Below, piece after piece: positions 30,361-39,055 of a stretch of DNA of 53,515 nt (position 1 is its first letter; the number at the start of each line of letters is the position of its first letter). Made by a program: the position numbers and the translations under genes. The notes beneath the pieces are model-generated. The model was not told the origin of the DNA. It did not search any database and was given only the letters and a program-made list of their open reading frames with translations. Source of the stretch: Alphaproteobacteria bacterium (GTDB lineage: Bacteria > Pseudomonadota > Alphaproteobacteria > Paracaedibacterales > CAIOTO01); the NCBI GenBank assembly GCA_947488275.1, contig CANKZX010000006.1:1-53515 (forward strand), read 5' to 3'.

Positions 30361-30977
30361 TGTCTGTCTGTGTTGAAAAAAAGCAATCAGGTTGGCTTTA
30401 TCGTTTATACAATAAAACGCTTGAAAATGCAGATTCTCCAAAAGCTTTTTGGGTGTATATTGCGGTTGCTTTTGCTGAAAGCTCATTCTTTCCGTTACCA
30501 CCTGACCTGCTGATGATTCCAATGGTTGTCGCAAACAAATCCCTTGCATGGCGACTTGCTTTTTGGGGCACTGTTGCATCCGTTATTGGCGGACTATTTG
30601 GTTATTTCATCGGATCTGTTCTATATGCAACAATCGGACAGTGGCTTGTTGAACTTTATCACCTTCAGGCAGGCGCTGCGAAATTTCATCAGGGTTACAA
30701 TGAATGGGGTTTTTGGATTATTGTATTAAAAGGACTGACCCCCATACCTTATAAAATTGTAACCATCGCCAGTGGCATGGCTAATTATCCAATTGGCGCC
30801 TTTATTGGTGCATCTGTCATTGCACGCGCCTTTCGATTCTTTTTACTTGCTGCTTTACTCTGGCGTTTTGGTGCTTTTGCCAAACAAATGATGGATCGTT
30901 ATCTTGGATGGTGCCTCATCGGATCACTTGGCGCGATCATCCTTGGATTTATTATTGTAAAACTCATTACAGGATAG
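30360..30977 (+). CDS. DedA/YqaA family inner-membrane protein
   Basis: 205 aa, with the SNARE-associated / VTT domain: SSFFPLPPDLLMIPMV (residues about 41-56) and GFWIIVLKGLTPIPYKIVTI, typical of the YqaA branch of DedA proteins, and about five membrane segments. DedA proteins are thought to flip or transport lipids such as undecaprenyl phosphate or phosphatidylethanolamine. The exact substrate of this branch is unknown. It starts in the TAATG overlap with lepA and is followed after 4 bp by dsbB, suggesting one transcript. Confidence 0.9.
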   Translation: MSVCVEKKQSGWLYRLYNKTLENADSPKAFWVYIAVAFAESSFFPLPPDLLMIPMVVANKSLAWRLAFWGTVASVIGGLFGYFIGSVLYATIGQWLVELYHLQAGAAKFHQGYNEWGFWIIVLKGLTPIPYKIVTIASGMANYPIGAFIGASVIARAFRFFLLAALLWRFGAFAKQMMDRYLGWCLIGSLGAIILGFIIVKLITG

Positions 30978-30981
30978 CTTT

Positions 30982-31524
30982 ATGGTATGTGCAAAAAATA
31001 GTCTTTGTTGGTTAATGTCAACGCCACGTCGAGGCATGGCTTTTATTTTAGGATTTATTGCAACGGGATCTCTTGCCTTTGCCTATGCTGCCCAATATTT
31101 TTGGCATATTCAACCGTGTGTTTTATGTACCTATCAACGGTATGTCATGGCGACTCTCATTGTGGCAACTATCATTGGTTTCGCTATGCAAAAGAAAATC
31201 TTTATGGGAATTTATGCGCTAATTATCGCCATAGGTCTTGGTATTTCGGGCTATCATGTTGGCGTTGAACATCATTGGTGGAAAGGCCCTGATGCTTGCG
31301 GTGTTACGGTAAGTATTGACAAAAATGCCTCACAAGCCGATCAAATTGCAGCATTTAAAGCAAAAATGATGAACCTTGAAAAGGCCAAAACACTCGTCCG
31401 ATGCGATGAGGTCAATTGGCGTATCCTAGGCGTTTCAGCCACAATTTGGACATTTGCACTTTATATCGGCATGCTTGGCTTTATCGGCATGGGATGCGCT
31501 TGTCGAAGACGTCATAATTCATAG
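30982..31524 (+). CDS. dsbB: Disulfide bond formation protein DsbB
   Basis: Inner-membrane quinone reductase that reoxidises DsbA in the periplasm. 180 aa, four membrane helices. Both cysteine pairs are present: C46-V-L-C49 after HIQP and followed by TYQR, and the second pair as C106 in GPDACGV and C141 in VRCDE. The W-rich segment VEHHWWKGPDAC matches the periplasmic loop of alphaproteobacterial DsbB. It is the last gene of the lepA-dedA-dsbB run. No dsbA is seen in this window. Confidence 0.93.
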   Translation: MVCAKNSLCWLMSTPRRGMAFILGFIATGSLAFAYAAQYFWHIQPCVLCTYQRYVMATLIVATIIGFAMQKKIFMGIYALIIAIGLGISGYHVGVEHHWWKGPDACGVTVSIDKNASQADQIAAFKAKMMNLEKAKTLVRCDEVNWRILGVSATIWTFALYIGMLGFIGMGCACRRRHNS

Positions 31525-31621
31525 AATGTAATGCTATCTATCTCGCAAACACATGTGGGTACGTGTGTACTTGTTTCATATTCTCACAAAGTACATATAT
31601 TTTTAATAAAATCAACCATTT

Positions 31622-32737
31622 ATGAGCATGCCATTTATGAAATTAGCCAATGACTCCATCACACATATCAAACCATATGTTGCAGGGAATGTAACGCCTG
31701 ATGGTTTTATTTTCAACCACAACTTAGCCTCTAACGAGAATCCATTTGGCTGCAGCCCCATTGTTTCTGACGTATTAAAAACCTACACGGCGACGCATTC
31801 TTACCCAGATGGCAATGCAATTGGGCTACGTAAATGTATCGCACACACATTCAATGTCCCTTTTCAGACAGTACTTTGCGGTGCTGGCAGTGAAGAAATC
31901 CTTCACCTACTTGCACGTACCTATGCAACGGCAGGTGATGAAATTCTGATTCCCCACTATGGATTTAGCGTTTATGCGATTGCTGCCCTCAGCGTTGGTG
32001 CAATGCCTGTTTTCATTCCCCGCGAAGACGACGTGCTCACTTTATCCGTTGATACAATTTTAACGTGTGTGACGCCCAAAACACGCATGATATACCTCGA
32101 CCATCCTGGCAATCCTATTGGCAACTTTATTAACCGCTCAGACTTAACACGCCTTATTCAATCAATCCCACCACATATTCTACTTGTCCTTGATGGTGCC
32201 TACGCTGAATACATGACCGAAGATGAGAACTATACGACTGGGCATGAATTCGTTGAACACTACCCAAATGTTGTGATCACGCGGTCATTTTCAAAAGCAT
32301 ATGGATTAGCGGGACTGCGCCTTGGTTGGCTCCACGCTGCACCCAACATTATTAATATGATCAATCGCGTACGTGCCCCCTTTAACACATCAAGCCTGAC
32401 ACAGCAGGCAGGTATAGCCGCTCTGGCGGATCATGCTTTTGTTGAAAAAACCGTTATCCATACTCATCATTGGCGTAAGAAACTGGAAGATACATTAACA
32501 AAAGCAAATATTTCCTTTATTCCATGCAGCACCAATTTCACGCTGATCCACGCACCAGAGCATGATTCCAAACGGAATGCGACGCAGCTCTACCACGATT
32601 TAGGACGGAAAGGTATCATCGTACGTCCTATGACAATGTATCAATTACCTGATTATTTACGCATATCAATTGGCACGGAGAAAGCGATGAAGGCGTTATT
32701 TATCGAGATCACATCAAAATCAGACCATACTCCATAA
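31622..32737 (+). CDS. HisC-like aminotransferase (histidinol-phosphate / aromatic)
   Basis: Pyridoxal-phosphate enzyme of fold type I, 371 aa, matching histidinol-phosphate aminotransferase (HisC) family. Motifs: LASNENPFG at 35-43, GAGSEEI near 87-93, N164-P165 in HPGNPIGN, DGAYAEY at 191-197, and the PLP lysine K225 in TRSFSKAYGLAGLRLGW. No other histidine-synthesis gene is nearby, and HisC-type enzymes in reduced bacteria often act on tyrosine or phenylalanine, so the substrate is uncertain. The ATG at 31622 lacks a good ribosome site. A second ATG 12 bp later is possible. Confidence 0.88.
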   Translation: MSMPFMKLANDSITHIKPYVAGNVTPDGFIFNHNLASNENPFGCSPIVSDVLKTYTATHSYPDGNAIGLRKCIAHTFNVPFQTVLCGAGSEEILHLLARTYATAGDEILIPHYGFSVYAIAALSVGAMPVFIPREDDVLTLSVDTILTCVTPKTRMIYLDHPGNPIGNFINRSDLTRLIQSIPPHILLVLDGAYAEYMTEDENYTTGHEFVEHYPNVVITRSFSKAYGLAGLRLGWLHAAPNIINMINRVRAPFNTSSLTQQAGIAALADHAFVEKTVIHTHHWRKKLEDTLTKANISFIPCSTNFTLIHAPEHDSKRNATQLYHDLGRKGIIVRPMTMYQLPDYLRISIGTEKAMKALFIEITSKSDHTP

Positions 32738-32806
32738 ATGTATGTTTTATGTTTAAACGCCTTCTTAAATTACCTAATGATACGAATCTAATTCAAACAA
32801 ACTAAT

Positions 32807-33274
32807 CTAAATCCTACCCACGTACCATTCTGACGCAATAGAAAGCCCTACGTTTACTAAAAATTGTTTCTTAACCAGATCATGTGCACCACAAACAACA
32901 ATCATTTGAACGACACCTTTTTCCTTTGCTTTCTCACATAAAGCTTGATTAAGCGCTACTCCTATCTGCATCCACTCATTAGACATAACACAAAAATCAT
33001 CAACCGTAACGGTCAGCCCACCTGGATCATAAACAGCAGGTGCCTCCACTATATGCCCAATAATAAAACCACTCATTTGACAATCCACCTCGGCCACCAA
33101 TACAATATAATCACTCAGCATCAATAATGACTCAAACCAAGCGTGCTGCGTAATCTCTGCCCCTTCCGCATAACGCCAAAATTGCGATTGAATGGCTGCA
33201 TATGCCAAACGCTTTTGATGAGACAAGGCCACCATCCCAGCGATATCAGCAACACCAGCACAACGAATATCCAT
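32807..33274 (-). CDS. GNAT-family N-acetyltransferase-like protein, 155 aa
   Basis: The pattern is GNAT-like: MDIRCAGVADIAGMVALSHQKR at the N-terminus, a beta strand YIVLVAEVDCQMSGFIIGHIV, then VDDFCVMSNEWMQIGVALNQALCEKAKEKGV, where the acetyl-CoA loop is present but degenerate (MQIGVAL rather than RxxGxG). The C-terminal part has the expected NVGLSIASEWYVGRI strand pair. The substrate is unknown. An AAGG ribosome site lies upstream. It is convergent with hisC-like and divergent from the chemoreceptor gene. Confidence 0.72.
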   Translation of the reverse strand: MDIRCAGVADIAGMVALSHQKRLAYAAIQSQFWRYAEGAEITQHAWFESLLMLSDYIVLVAEVDCQMSGFIIGHIVEAPAVYDPGGLTVTVDDFCVMSNEWMQIGVALNQALCEKAKEKGVVQMIVVCGAHDLVKKQFLVNVGLSIASEWYVGRI

Positions 33275-33396
33275 ATGCGTACCTTCTTATTTTTCACTTT
33301 AATGCATACATAAATGGTAGCCCATTTAACGAAAAATTAATAAACAAAGTGTAGGATAAGCTTAGAAAAAAATAACGTTTTTTAGGTGAATCACTT

Positions 33397-36087
33397 ATGA
33401 AAAATATGGGCATTAAACTCAAAATAATATTAACTGTATTTCCAATTGTTGTCTTCTTGCTTTTATACGCAGCCCTTCTTTTAAGGGATTCTTATAACGA
33501 TAATGACGACATGAAGACAACAATGAACATCACCGAAACACGTGGTGTTCTTCGAAAAACCGTACATGAACTCCAGATCTTACGTGGTTATAGTTCATTA
33601 TATGTCATCACAAAAGGTAAAGAAGGCAAATCAGATCTGACTGATCAACGGGCAAAAATCGACAAATGTAATGATGAACTTGTCCATGCGTATGAAAGCT
33701 TACAAGCAAAATTCCCAAATGATGTCAAAGATCTTTATAAAGAAGTCATCGATGAATTAGCTAAACGTAATAGCCATAATGATAAAGTTGATAATAACAA
33801 CTCAACGTTTTATAAAAATATGGAATTTTATACACGTATTATCCAAAAATTAAACCAATTAAGGCGCCTTTTGAATCTAAGTGTTCAATCACGTGAACTT
33901 TCATCACTCTATGATGCAATTGACGCTATTGCCTACATCAAAGAACAAACAGCAGAACAACGCACAACGGGTGTTGCAGGACTCCGTATCGGCAAATTTG
34001 ATACTGAACTGCATGAACGTTTTATTGCGATTACATCCAATATTGAAGAAGCCGCCGTCGATTCTGCGATTGTGTTACCAGAACTCGCCCGTAAGCAATT
34101 TGTTAATTTTATAAACTCTGAAGAGTACCGAAAAATAAAAGAATATGCGAATATTCTAAAAGAAGGCGGTTTATCAGGACGTTTTCACGATGTCACAGCC
34201 GAATCATGGTTTAAAGTTTCGTTTGCTGCTGTTGAAAAACTAAAGAATATCGAAGATGGCGTTGCAAAAGAAGTTCGTATGATTTCGATCAAGAAAGCAT
34301 ACGATGCAACAACAAGCCTCATCATTTTCACGATACTAACGCTTATTTCATTGGTCTTTTTGTGCATTTTATACTGGTTTGTGTCACACGGCATAACAAC
34401 GCCATTATCAACAATGACAAGCCTTATTCAAAAATTCTCAACAGGCGATACAAAAATTGTCGTTACAGGACAAAATCGTAAGGATGAAATTGGCAATATG
34501 GCACGGGCACTTGACATTATCCGTAAATCAGGCGTTGAGGCTATTCAATTAAAAAATGCCCTTAATACCGTATCATCAGGTATTTTAATTGCCGATGCAA
34601 AAGGAAAAATTATTTATGTAAACATTGCCACAACAAATATATTTAAACGCCATGAAAATTTATTACAGCATGAATTAAGTGAATTTAAAGTAAGAGAGCC
34701 CATTGATCAATCCATCAATAACCTTAATCGTAACGATGCAAAAGCAGGCACGAACCTCAGTGATGTACAATCAAAAACTGAATATACACTGACCTATCCT
34801 GGATGCGTCTTACGCATTATTGCAAATCCTATTAAGAATGATCTTGGCGAATTCTTAGGGGTCGTTGTGGAACTAAGTGATCAAACCGATGAAGCCCATA
34901 TTCAAGCTGAAGTTGAACAACTTGTACAATCAGCGAATGATGGCAATCTTGGTATTCGCATTGATGAAAACAACAAACACGGCTTTATGCTTGGACTTTC
35001 AACAGGAATGAACAGCCTTATGAACACCATTGAGCAAGCCGTTGGTGATATGGTAACCATGTTCGCAGGCTTATCCAAAGGCGATTTACGTGTTCGTATT
35101 CAAGGGAATTATAAAGGTATCTTTGAAAAACTCAAATCAGATGCGAATGAAACAGCCGATCAATTAAATCAAACCATTTCAAAGATTATAAATTCCACTC
35201 GCGAAATTACAGGCGCTGTTGCTGAAATTGCCGAAGGAACACAGGATCTTTCTGTTCGAACAGAACAACAAGCCTGTAGTCTGGAAGAAACATCTGCATC
35301 AATGGAAGAATTATCATCAACCGTGCATCAAAATGCCGATAATTCAAAACAGGCAAGTCAACTGGCAAATACATCCAATCAAATTGCAACAAACAGCGGC
35401 AAGATTGTCTTTGATGCTGTGGCAGCAATGGAGCGCATCGAAGAATCAGCTGGCAAAATTTCAGATATTATCGTTGTGATTGACGAAATTGCCTTCCAAA
35501 CCAATCTGTTAGCTTTAAACGCATCCGTTGAAGCCGCACGTGCAGGCGAAGCTGGCAAAGGATTTGCCGTTGTGGCAGAGGAAGTTAGAACCCTTGCAGG
35601 ACGATCCGCACAAGCAGCCAAACAAATTAAGAGCCTAATCACAGACAGTAATCACCACGTACGTGATGGTGCGAAACTCGTCAACCAAGCAGGATCAAGT
35701 CTCAATCAAATTCTTGATTCAGTGAAACATGTGGCAACACTTATCACGGATATCTCCCTTGCCTCTGGCGAGCAAAGCTCTGGCATTGAACAGATTAATA
35801 TTGCCGTCAGCCAAATGGATGAGATGACCCAAAGCAATGCCGCATTGGTTCAAGAAACAACAGCTGCCGCACAATCATTAAGTGAACAAGCTGAACAACT
35901 CCGTGATATGGTGAATTATTTCAAAATTGATGAAGGATCAAGCAGAGACTATGACCGTAGCCCTGCAATAACACCAAAAAAACCAATCAGCACTGTACGG
36001 GCAGCAAGCAGCGCGCCCGCAAAAAGTACAGCAAAACCAACGCCATCAACTAAAAACAACACAAAAGATAACTGGGATGGGTTTTAG
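33397..36087 (+). CDS. Methyl-accepting chemotaxis protein with NIT, HAMP and PAS domains, 896 aa
   Basis: A full chemoreceptor: N-terminal membrane helix (about 7-27), a large periplasmic helical domain with the LRGYSSLYVITKGK and QRTTGVAGLRIGKF features of the NIT (nitrate/nitrite-sensing) type (about 30-300), a second membrane helix (306-330), HAMP (330-385), a PAS-like domain (390-500), a second HAMP-like stretch (540-600), and the cytoplasmic signalling hairpin with tip EIAFQTNLLALNASVEAARAGEAGKGFAVVAEEVR (about 688-722). The last residues NWDGF fit the CheR/CheB-tethering pentapeptide. The AGGTGA ribosome site lies 7 bp before the ATG. It is monocistronic, and other che genes are not in the window. 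Confidence 0.92.
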   Translation: MKNMGIKLKIILTVFPIVVFLLLYAALLLRDSYNDNDDMKTTMNITETRGVLRKTVHELQILRGYSSLYVITKGKEGKSDLTDQRAKIDKCNDELVHAYESLQAKFPNDVKDLYKEVIDELAKRNSHNDKVDNNNSTFYKNMEFYTRIIQKLNQLRRLLNLSVQSRELSSLYDAIDAIAYIKEQTAEQRTTGVAGLRIGKFDTELHERFIAITSNIEEAAVDSAIVLPELARKQFVNFINSEEYRKIKEYANILKEGGLSGRFHDVTAESWFKVSFAAVEKLKNIEDGVAKEVRMISIKKAYDATTSLIIFTILTLISLVFLCILYWFVSHGITTPLSTMTSLIQKFSTGDTKIVVTGQNRKDEIGNMARALDIIRKSGVEAIQLKNALNTVSSGILIADAKGKIIYVNIATTNIFKRHENLLQHELSEFKVREPIDQSINNLNRNDAKAGTNLSDVQSKTEYTLTYPGCVLRIIANPIKNDLGEFLGVVVELSDQTDEAHIQAEVEQLVQSANDGNLGIRIDENNKHGFMLGLSTGMNSLMNTIEQAVGDMVTMFAGLSKGDLRVRIQGNYKGIFEKLKSDANETADQLNQTISKIINSTREITGAVAEIAEGTQDLSVRTEQQACSLEETSASMEELSSTVHQNADNSKQASQLANTSNQIATNSGKIVFDAVAAMERIEESAGKISDIIVVIDEIAFQTNLLALNASVEAARAGEAGKGFAVVAEEVRTLAGRSAQAAKQIKSLITDSNHHVRDGAKLVNQAGSSLNQILDSVKHVATLITDISLASGEQSSGIEQINIAVSQMDEMTQSNAALVQETTAAAQSLSEQAEQLRDMVNYFKIDEGSSRDYDRSPAITPKKPISTVRAASSAPAKSTAKPTPSTKNNTKDNWDGF

Positions 36088-36127
36088 TTAATTCACACAA
36101 CGACAAATACAATAATCAAATAATGAC

Positions 36128-36154
36128 AAGAGGGCACTTTAGTCCCTCTTTTTT
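36128..36154 (+). terminator. Rho-independent terminator after the chemoreceptor gene
   Basis: AAGAGGG and CCCTCTT form a 7-bp perfect stem around a 9-base loop, followed by a run of T residues. It lies 41 bp after the stop codon. Confidence 0.93.
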
Positions 36155-36169
36155 CTTGCTAAAAAAATG

Positions 36170-36198
36170 TTGATCTTTCAACAGTCATTCGTTATACT
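36170..36198 (+). promoter_or_regulatory. Sigma-70 type promoter for tRNA-His
   Basis: TTGATC (36170-36175) and TATACT (36193-36198) are separated by 17 bp, a near-consensus promoter. The expected start would be about 36205, just before the tRNA at 36212. Confidence 0.7.
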
Positions 36199-36211
36199 CA
36201 ATTTCAATTGT

Positions 36212-36289
36212 GGCGGGTGTAGCTCAGTTGGTTAGAGCGCTAGGTTGTGGTTCTAGAAGTCGCCGGTTCGATCCCGGTCACTCGCCCCA
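36212..36289 (+). tRNA. tRNA-His (anticodon GTG)
   Basis: The acceptor stem has the extra 5' G that marks tRNA-His, pairing with C73, and the CCA end is encoded. The D loop AGCTCAGTTGG, anticodon stem-loop with GTG at 36247-36249, and T arm CCGGTTCGATCCCGG are intact. lolD follows 28 bp later on the same strand. Confidence 0.97.
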
Positions 36290-36317
36290 TGCCCCTTTTA
36301 TATGTTTCGGAATTTTC

Positions 36318-37046
36318 ATGATTTTTCAGTGCCGCGATGTCCACCAAGTGTATCAACAAGGTGACGCACCTTTGCACATTCTGAAAGGTATTAATTTTTC
36401 ACTAAACGCAGGTGAAATTGTTGCTCTTGTTGGGGCTAGCGGCTCTGGCAAATCAACATTTCTCCATCTTGCTGGACTCCTTGAAAAGCCATCGTCGGGC
36501 CATATTACAATCCATGAACACGCTGTTGGCGTACTCAATAATACGGATTTAACAACACTTCGCCGCACACATATTGGCTTTATATATCAGTTTCATCATT
36601 TATTATCCGAATTCACAAGCCTTGAAAATGTGATGATGCCGCTCATTATTGCGGGTATATCCCCTAAAATAGCACGTGAAAAAGCCATTCTGTTTTTGGA
36701 GAAAATGAGACTTTCCCACCGCCTCAACCATTCACCAAAAAAATTATCAGGCGGTGAACAACAACGGGTTGCCATTGCACGTGCGCTTATTCACGAACCC
36801 ACATTATTATTGGCTGATGAACCAACAGGTAATCTTGATGATACCACATCCGCAATGGTATTTGATGAACTCATGCAACTGATTCGCACCCAAAAATTAT
36901 CTGCCCTTATCGCCACGCACGATTTAGAACTTGCACTTAAAATGGATCGAATTGTACGATTACATAACGGCGTCTTAGAAGAAGTTGCACATGAAAATAA
37001 AGGCATTAAACAAACAAAGATCTTTGAATCAAATGAATTTGTTTAA
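36318..37046 (+). CDS. lolD: LolD, lipoprotein-releasing ABC ATPase
   Basis: ATPase of the LolCDE complex that extracts lipoproteins from the inner membrane. Walker A GASGSGKST is at residues 39-47, signature LSGGEQQRVAIARAL, Walker B LLADEPTGNLD. The LolD-type LHILKG strand and LAGLLEKPSSG are present. The start is set at 36318 (MIFQCRDV), since the longer open frame from 36210 runs through the tRNA. lolC/E, its usual neighbour, is absent from the window. The murJ start lies inside its last codons (14-bp overlap). Confidence 0.9.
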   Translation: MIFQCRDVHQVYQQGDAPLHILKGINFSLNAGEIVALVGASGSGKSTFLHLAGLLEKPSSGHITIHEHAVGVLNNTDLTTLRRTHIGFIYQFHHLLSEFTSLENVMMPLIIAGISPKIAREKAILFLEKMRLSHRLNHSPKKLSGGEQQRVAIARALIHEPTLLLADEPTGNLDDTTSAMVFDELMQLIRTQKLSALIATHDLELALKMDRIVRLHNGVLEEVAHENKGIKQTKIFESNEFV

Positions 37047-38574
37047 GGCTGCAACAACCGTTGGTGGATGGACGGCCATCAGTCGTTTTCTTGGTATGTT
37101 ACGGGAAATGCTGATGTCTCACTACATGGGGGCAAGTGTTATTAGTGACGCCTTTGTGGTTGCCTTTAAATTCCCTAATTTCTTTCGGCGCTTTTTTGCA
37201 GAAGGTGCCTTTAACGCCGCCTTCGTCCCTCAATTTGCTGGAAAATTAACCGAAGACGGCTTGCCCGCTGCTAAAAAGATGGCAACCGAAGCTTTTTCTG
37301 TCATGGCATGGTTTCTTTTTGGATTTGTCCTTCTCATCGAATTATTAACCCCATTCGTGATGCCCCTTATTGCCCCTGGTTTTTCAAGCACCCCCGAGCG
37401 CGTTGAATTAGCCACAACCTTTACACGTATTACATTTCCTTATATTTTATGTATTTCACTAACGGCACTCCTCGCGGGTATGCTTAATTCGGTTGAACGC
37501 TTTTGGGCGGCCTCTGCGGCGCCTGTGCTCCTCAACATCACTATGATTATTGCCCTTCTTATGATTCCACACACCGCCATTAATTCAGGCACATTGCTAT
37601 CAATTTCTGTTTTTGTTGCAGGTATTTTACAACTTGGATGGCTCTATTTTTCTTGCGCCCGCCAAAACCTTTCCATCCCCCTTAAAATACCGACGCTCAC
37701 ACCTGACGTGCGACAACTTGTTAAAAAAATGATCCCTGGCATGATTGGCGCAGGTGTAATGCAAATTAATTTGCTTATTGATTTACAGCTAGCTTCCTTC
37801 TTGCCCGTTGGATCAATGTCATATCTTTATTATGCCGATCGGCTCTATCAACTACCAATGTCAATTTTTGGCGTTGCTATAGGCACGGCGTTATTGCCAA
37901 GTCTCAGCAAATTATGGCGTGCAGGCGATAAGAACGAAGCCCTTCGTCTACAAAATAAAGCTCTAACATTTGCCTTATTTATGAACATGCCAGCGGCCGT
38001 TGGTTTGATTGTGTTAAGCCACCCGCTTATATCCCTTTTGTTCGGACACGGACAATTCACGGTCGCTGATGTTGCACAAACAGCACCGACACTTGCTGCA
38101 TTTGCAAGCGGCTTACCTGCTTATGTTGCAGCAAAAGTATTTGCCACAACATTCTTTTCGCAAAATGATACACGCACCCCCGTTATCGTCGGCGGCTTTG
38201 CCATCCTGGGTAATCTTGTGCTAAATTTATGCTTAATGCCTTATTTACTCCATATTGGTCTAGCGTTATCGACATCACTTTCAGCCTATGGTCAGGCTAT
38301 TGCCCTCGGCATTATTTTATATAAACGTGATCTGTTTAAGCTTAATTGGGATTTTGTAAATTTCACCGTTAAAATCACCATGATCAGTATATGCATGGGA
38401 TGTATCGTCACCTATGCACCTAAAGGTTTATCATCCATATTCGCTCTAAACAATTCACAAACACTTGGACATTACGGCGACGCTATTCTTGTTTTAGGGG
38501 GATGCGTTATTGGGTCACTCTTTTACATGGCAATCAGCCATTTATGCGGCACCATTAAAATCATACAACGATAA
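37033..38574 (+). CDS. murJ: Lipid II flippase MurJ
   Basis: Multi-spanning membrane protein of the MOP flippase superfamily that moves lipid II across the inner membrane for peptidoglycan assembly. 514 aa with about 14 hydrophobic segments and the family N-terminus TTVGGWTAISRFLGMLREMLMS, then VAFKFPNFFRRFFAEGAFNAAFVP. The start is set at 37033 (MNLFKAA), inside lolD by 14 bp; the longer frame from 36985 lies wholly in lolD. No muramyl neighbours are adjacent. Confidence 0.94.
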   Translation: MNLFKAATTVGGWTAISRFLGMLREMLMSHYMGASVISDAFVVAFKFPNFFRRFFAEGAFNAAFVPQFAGKLTEDGLPAAKKMATEAFSVMAWFLFGFVLLIELLTPFVMPLIAPGFSSTPERVELATTFTRITFPYILCISLTALLAGMLNSVERFWAASAAPVLLNITMIIALLMIPHTAINSGTLLSISVFVAGILQLGWLYFSCARQNLSIPLKIPTLTPDVRQLVKKMIPGMIGAGVMQINLLIDLQLASFLPVGSMSYLYYADRLYQLPMSIFGVAIGTALLPSLSKLWRAGDKNEALRLQNKALTFALFMNMPAAVGLIVLSHPLISLLFGHGQFTVADVAQTAPTLAAFASGLPAYVAAKVFATTFFSQNDTRTPVIVGGFAILGNLVLNLCLMPYLLHIGLALSTSLSAYGQAIALGIILYKRDLFKLNWDFVNFTVKITMISICMGCIVTYAPKGLSSIFALNNSQTLGHYGDAILVLGGCVIGSLFYMAISHLCGTIKIIQR

Positions 38575-38971
38575 AATTTCACTATTTCTAACTTATCCCC
38601 ACCACATCTCACAATATTAATTTTGATTCTTATCTTTTATCTCATAAATTTCGCTTTAAAAAGCCTTACTTAGAATAACTAAGTGTGGTTTTAAAAACTC
38701 ATTTTTGTGATAAAATCTTAAGTCCAAAAGTCAATATTTTGAAATCTGATGGGTATAGAATTAATTCCACTCCTAAGGAAAAAACGAAAAAGAATACACA
38801 TTGCATACTTTATTTAAATCATGTTATAAGTTCCCATGGTGTTTAAAAATAAAAGACCATATTAATAATAATTAATAAATAAAAAATTGAATTCCAGAAA
38901 TCAACAACCACATCAGATATGACATAAATTTTTCATAATTTACGTCAACTCTAACAAAAAGGAACAATAAA
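38575..38971. other. AT-rich gap after murJ with a terminator-like hairpin
   Basis: No gene is seen in these 397 bp. A hairpin, ACTTAG and CTAAGT around AATAA with flanking CC/GG (38664-38688), followed by TTTT (38689-38692), may terminate the murJ transcript. The remainder is A+T-rich with no repeat I can name. The ribosome site AAAGGAACA for the split gene at 38972 lies at its right end. Confidence 0.45.
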
Positions 38972-39055
38972 ATGAGAATGATCCTAAAAACAATCGCCGC
39001 AACATTGTTATTATCAGCGGCAACACAGGGAGCTATGGCCGAAAGTTGTGTTTAG
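38972..39055 (+). pseudogene. Signal-peptide fragment of a gene split by the IS element
   Basis: A strong AAAGGAACA ribosome site precedes an ATG that opens a 27-codon frame: a textbook signal peptide (MRMILKTIAATLLLSAATQG) that runs into the IS at 39030 and stops in it at 39053. The IS end itself supplies the next residues AMAES, which accidentally complete a signal-peptidase site. The likely continuation is the open frame from 40398 (see 40398-42818). This is a 5' remnant rather than a functioning gene. Confidence 0.7.

Noticed and set aside
36210..36317. Long open frame running through tRNA-His into lolD
   Set aside because: It is a tRNA read as protein. LolD begins at 36318 by homology.
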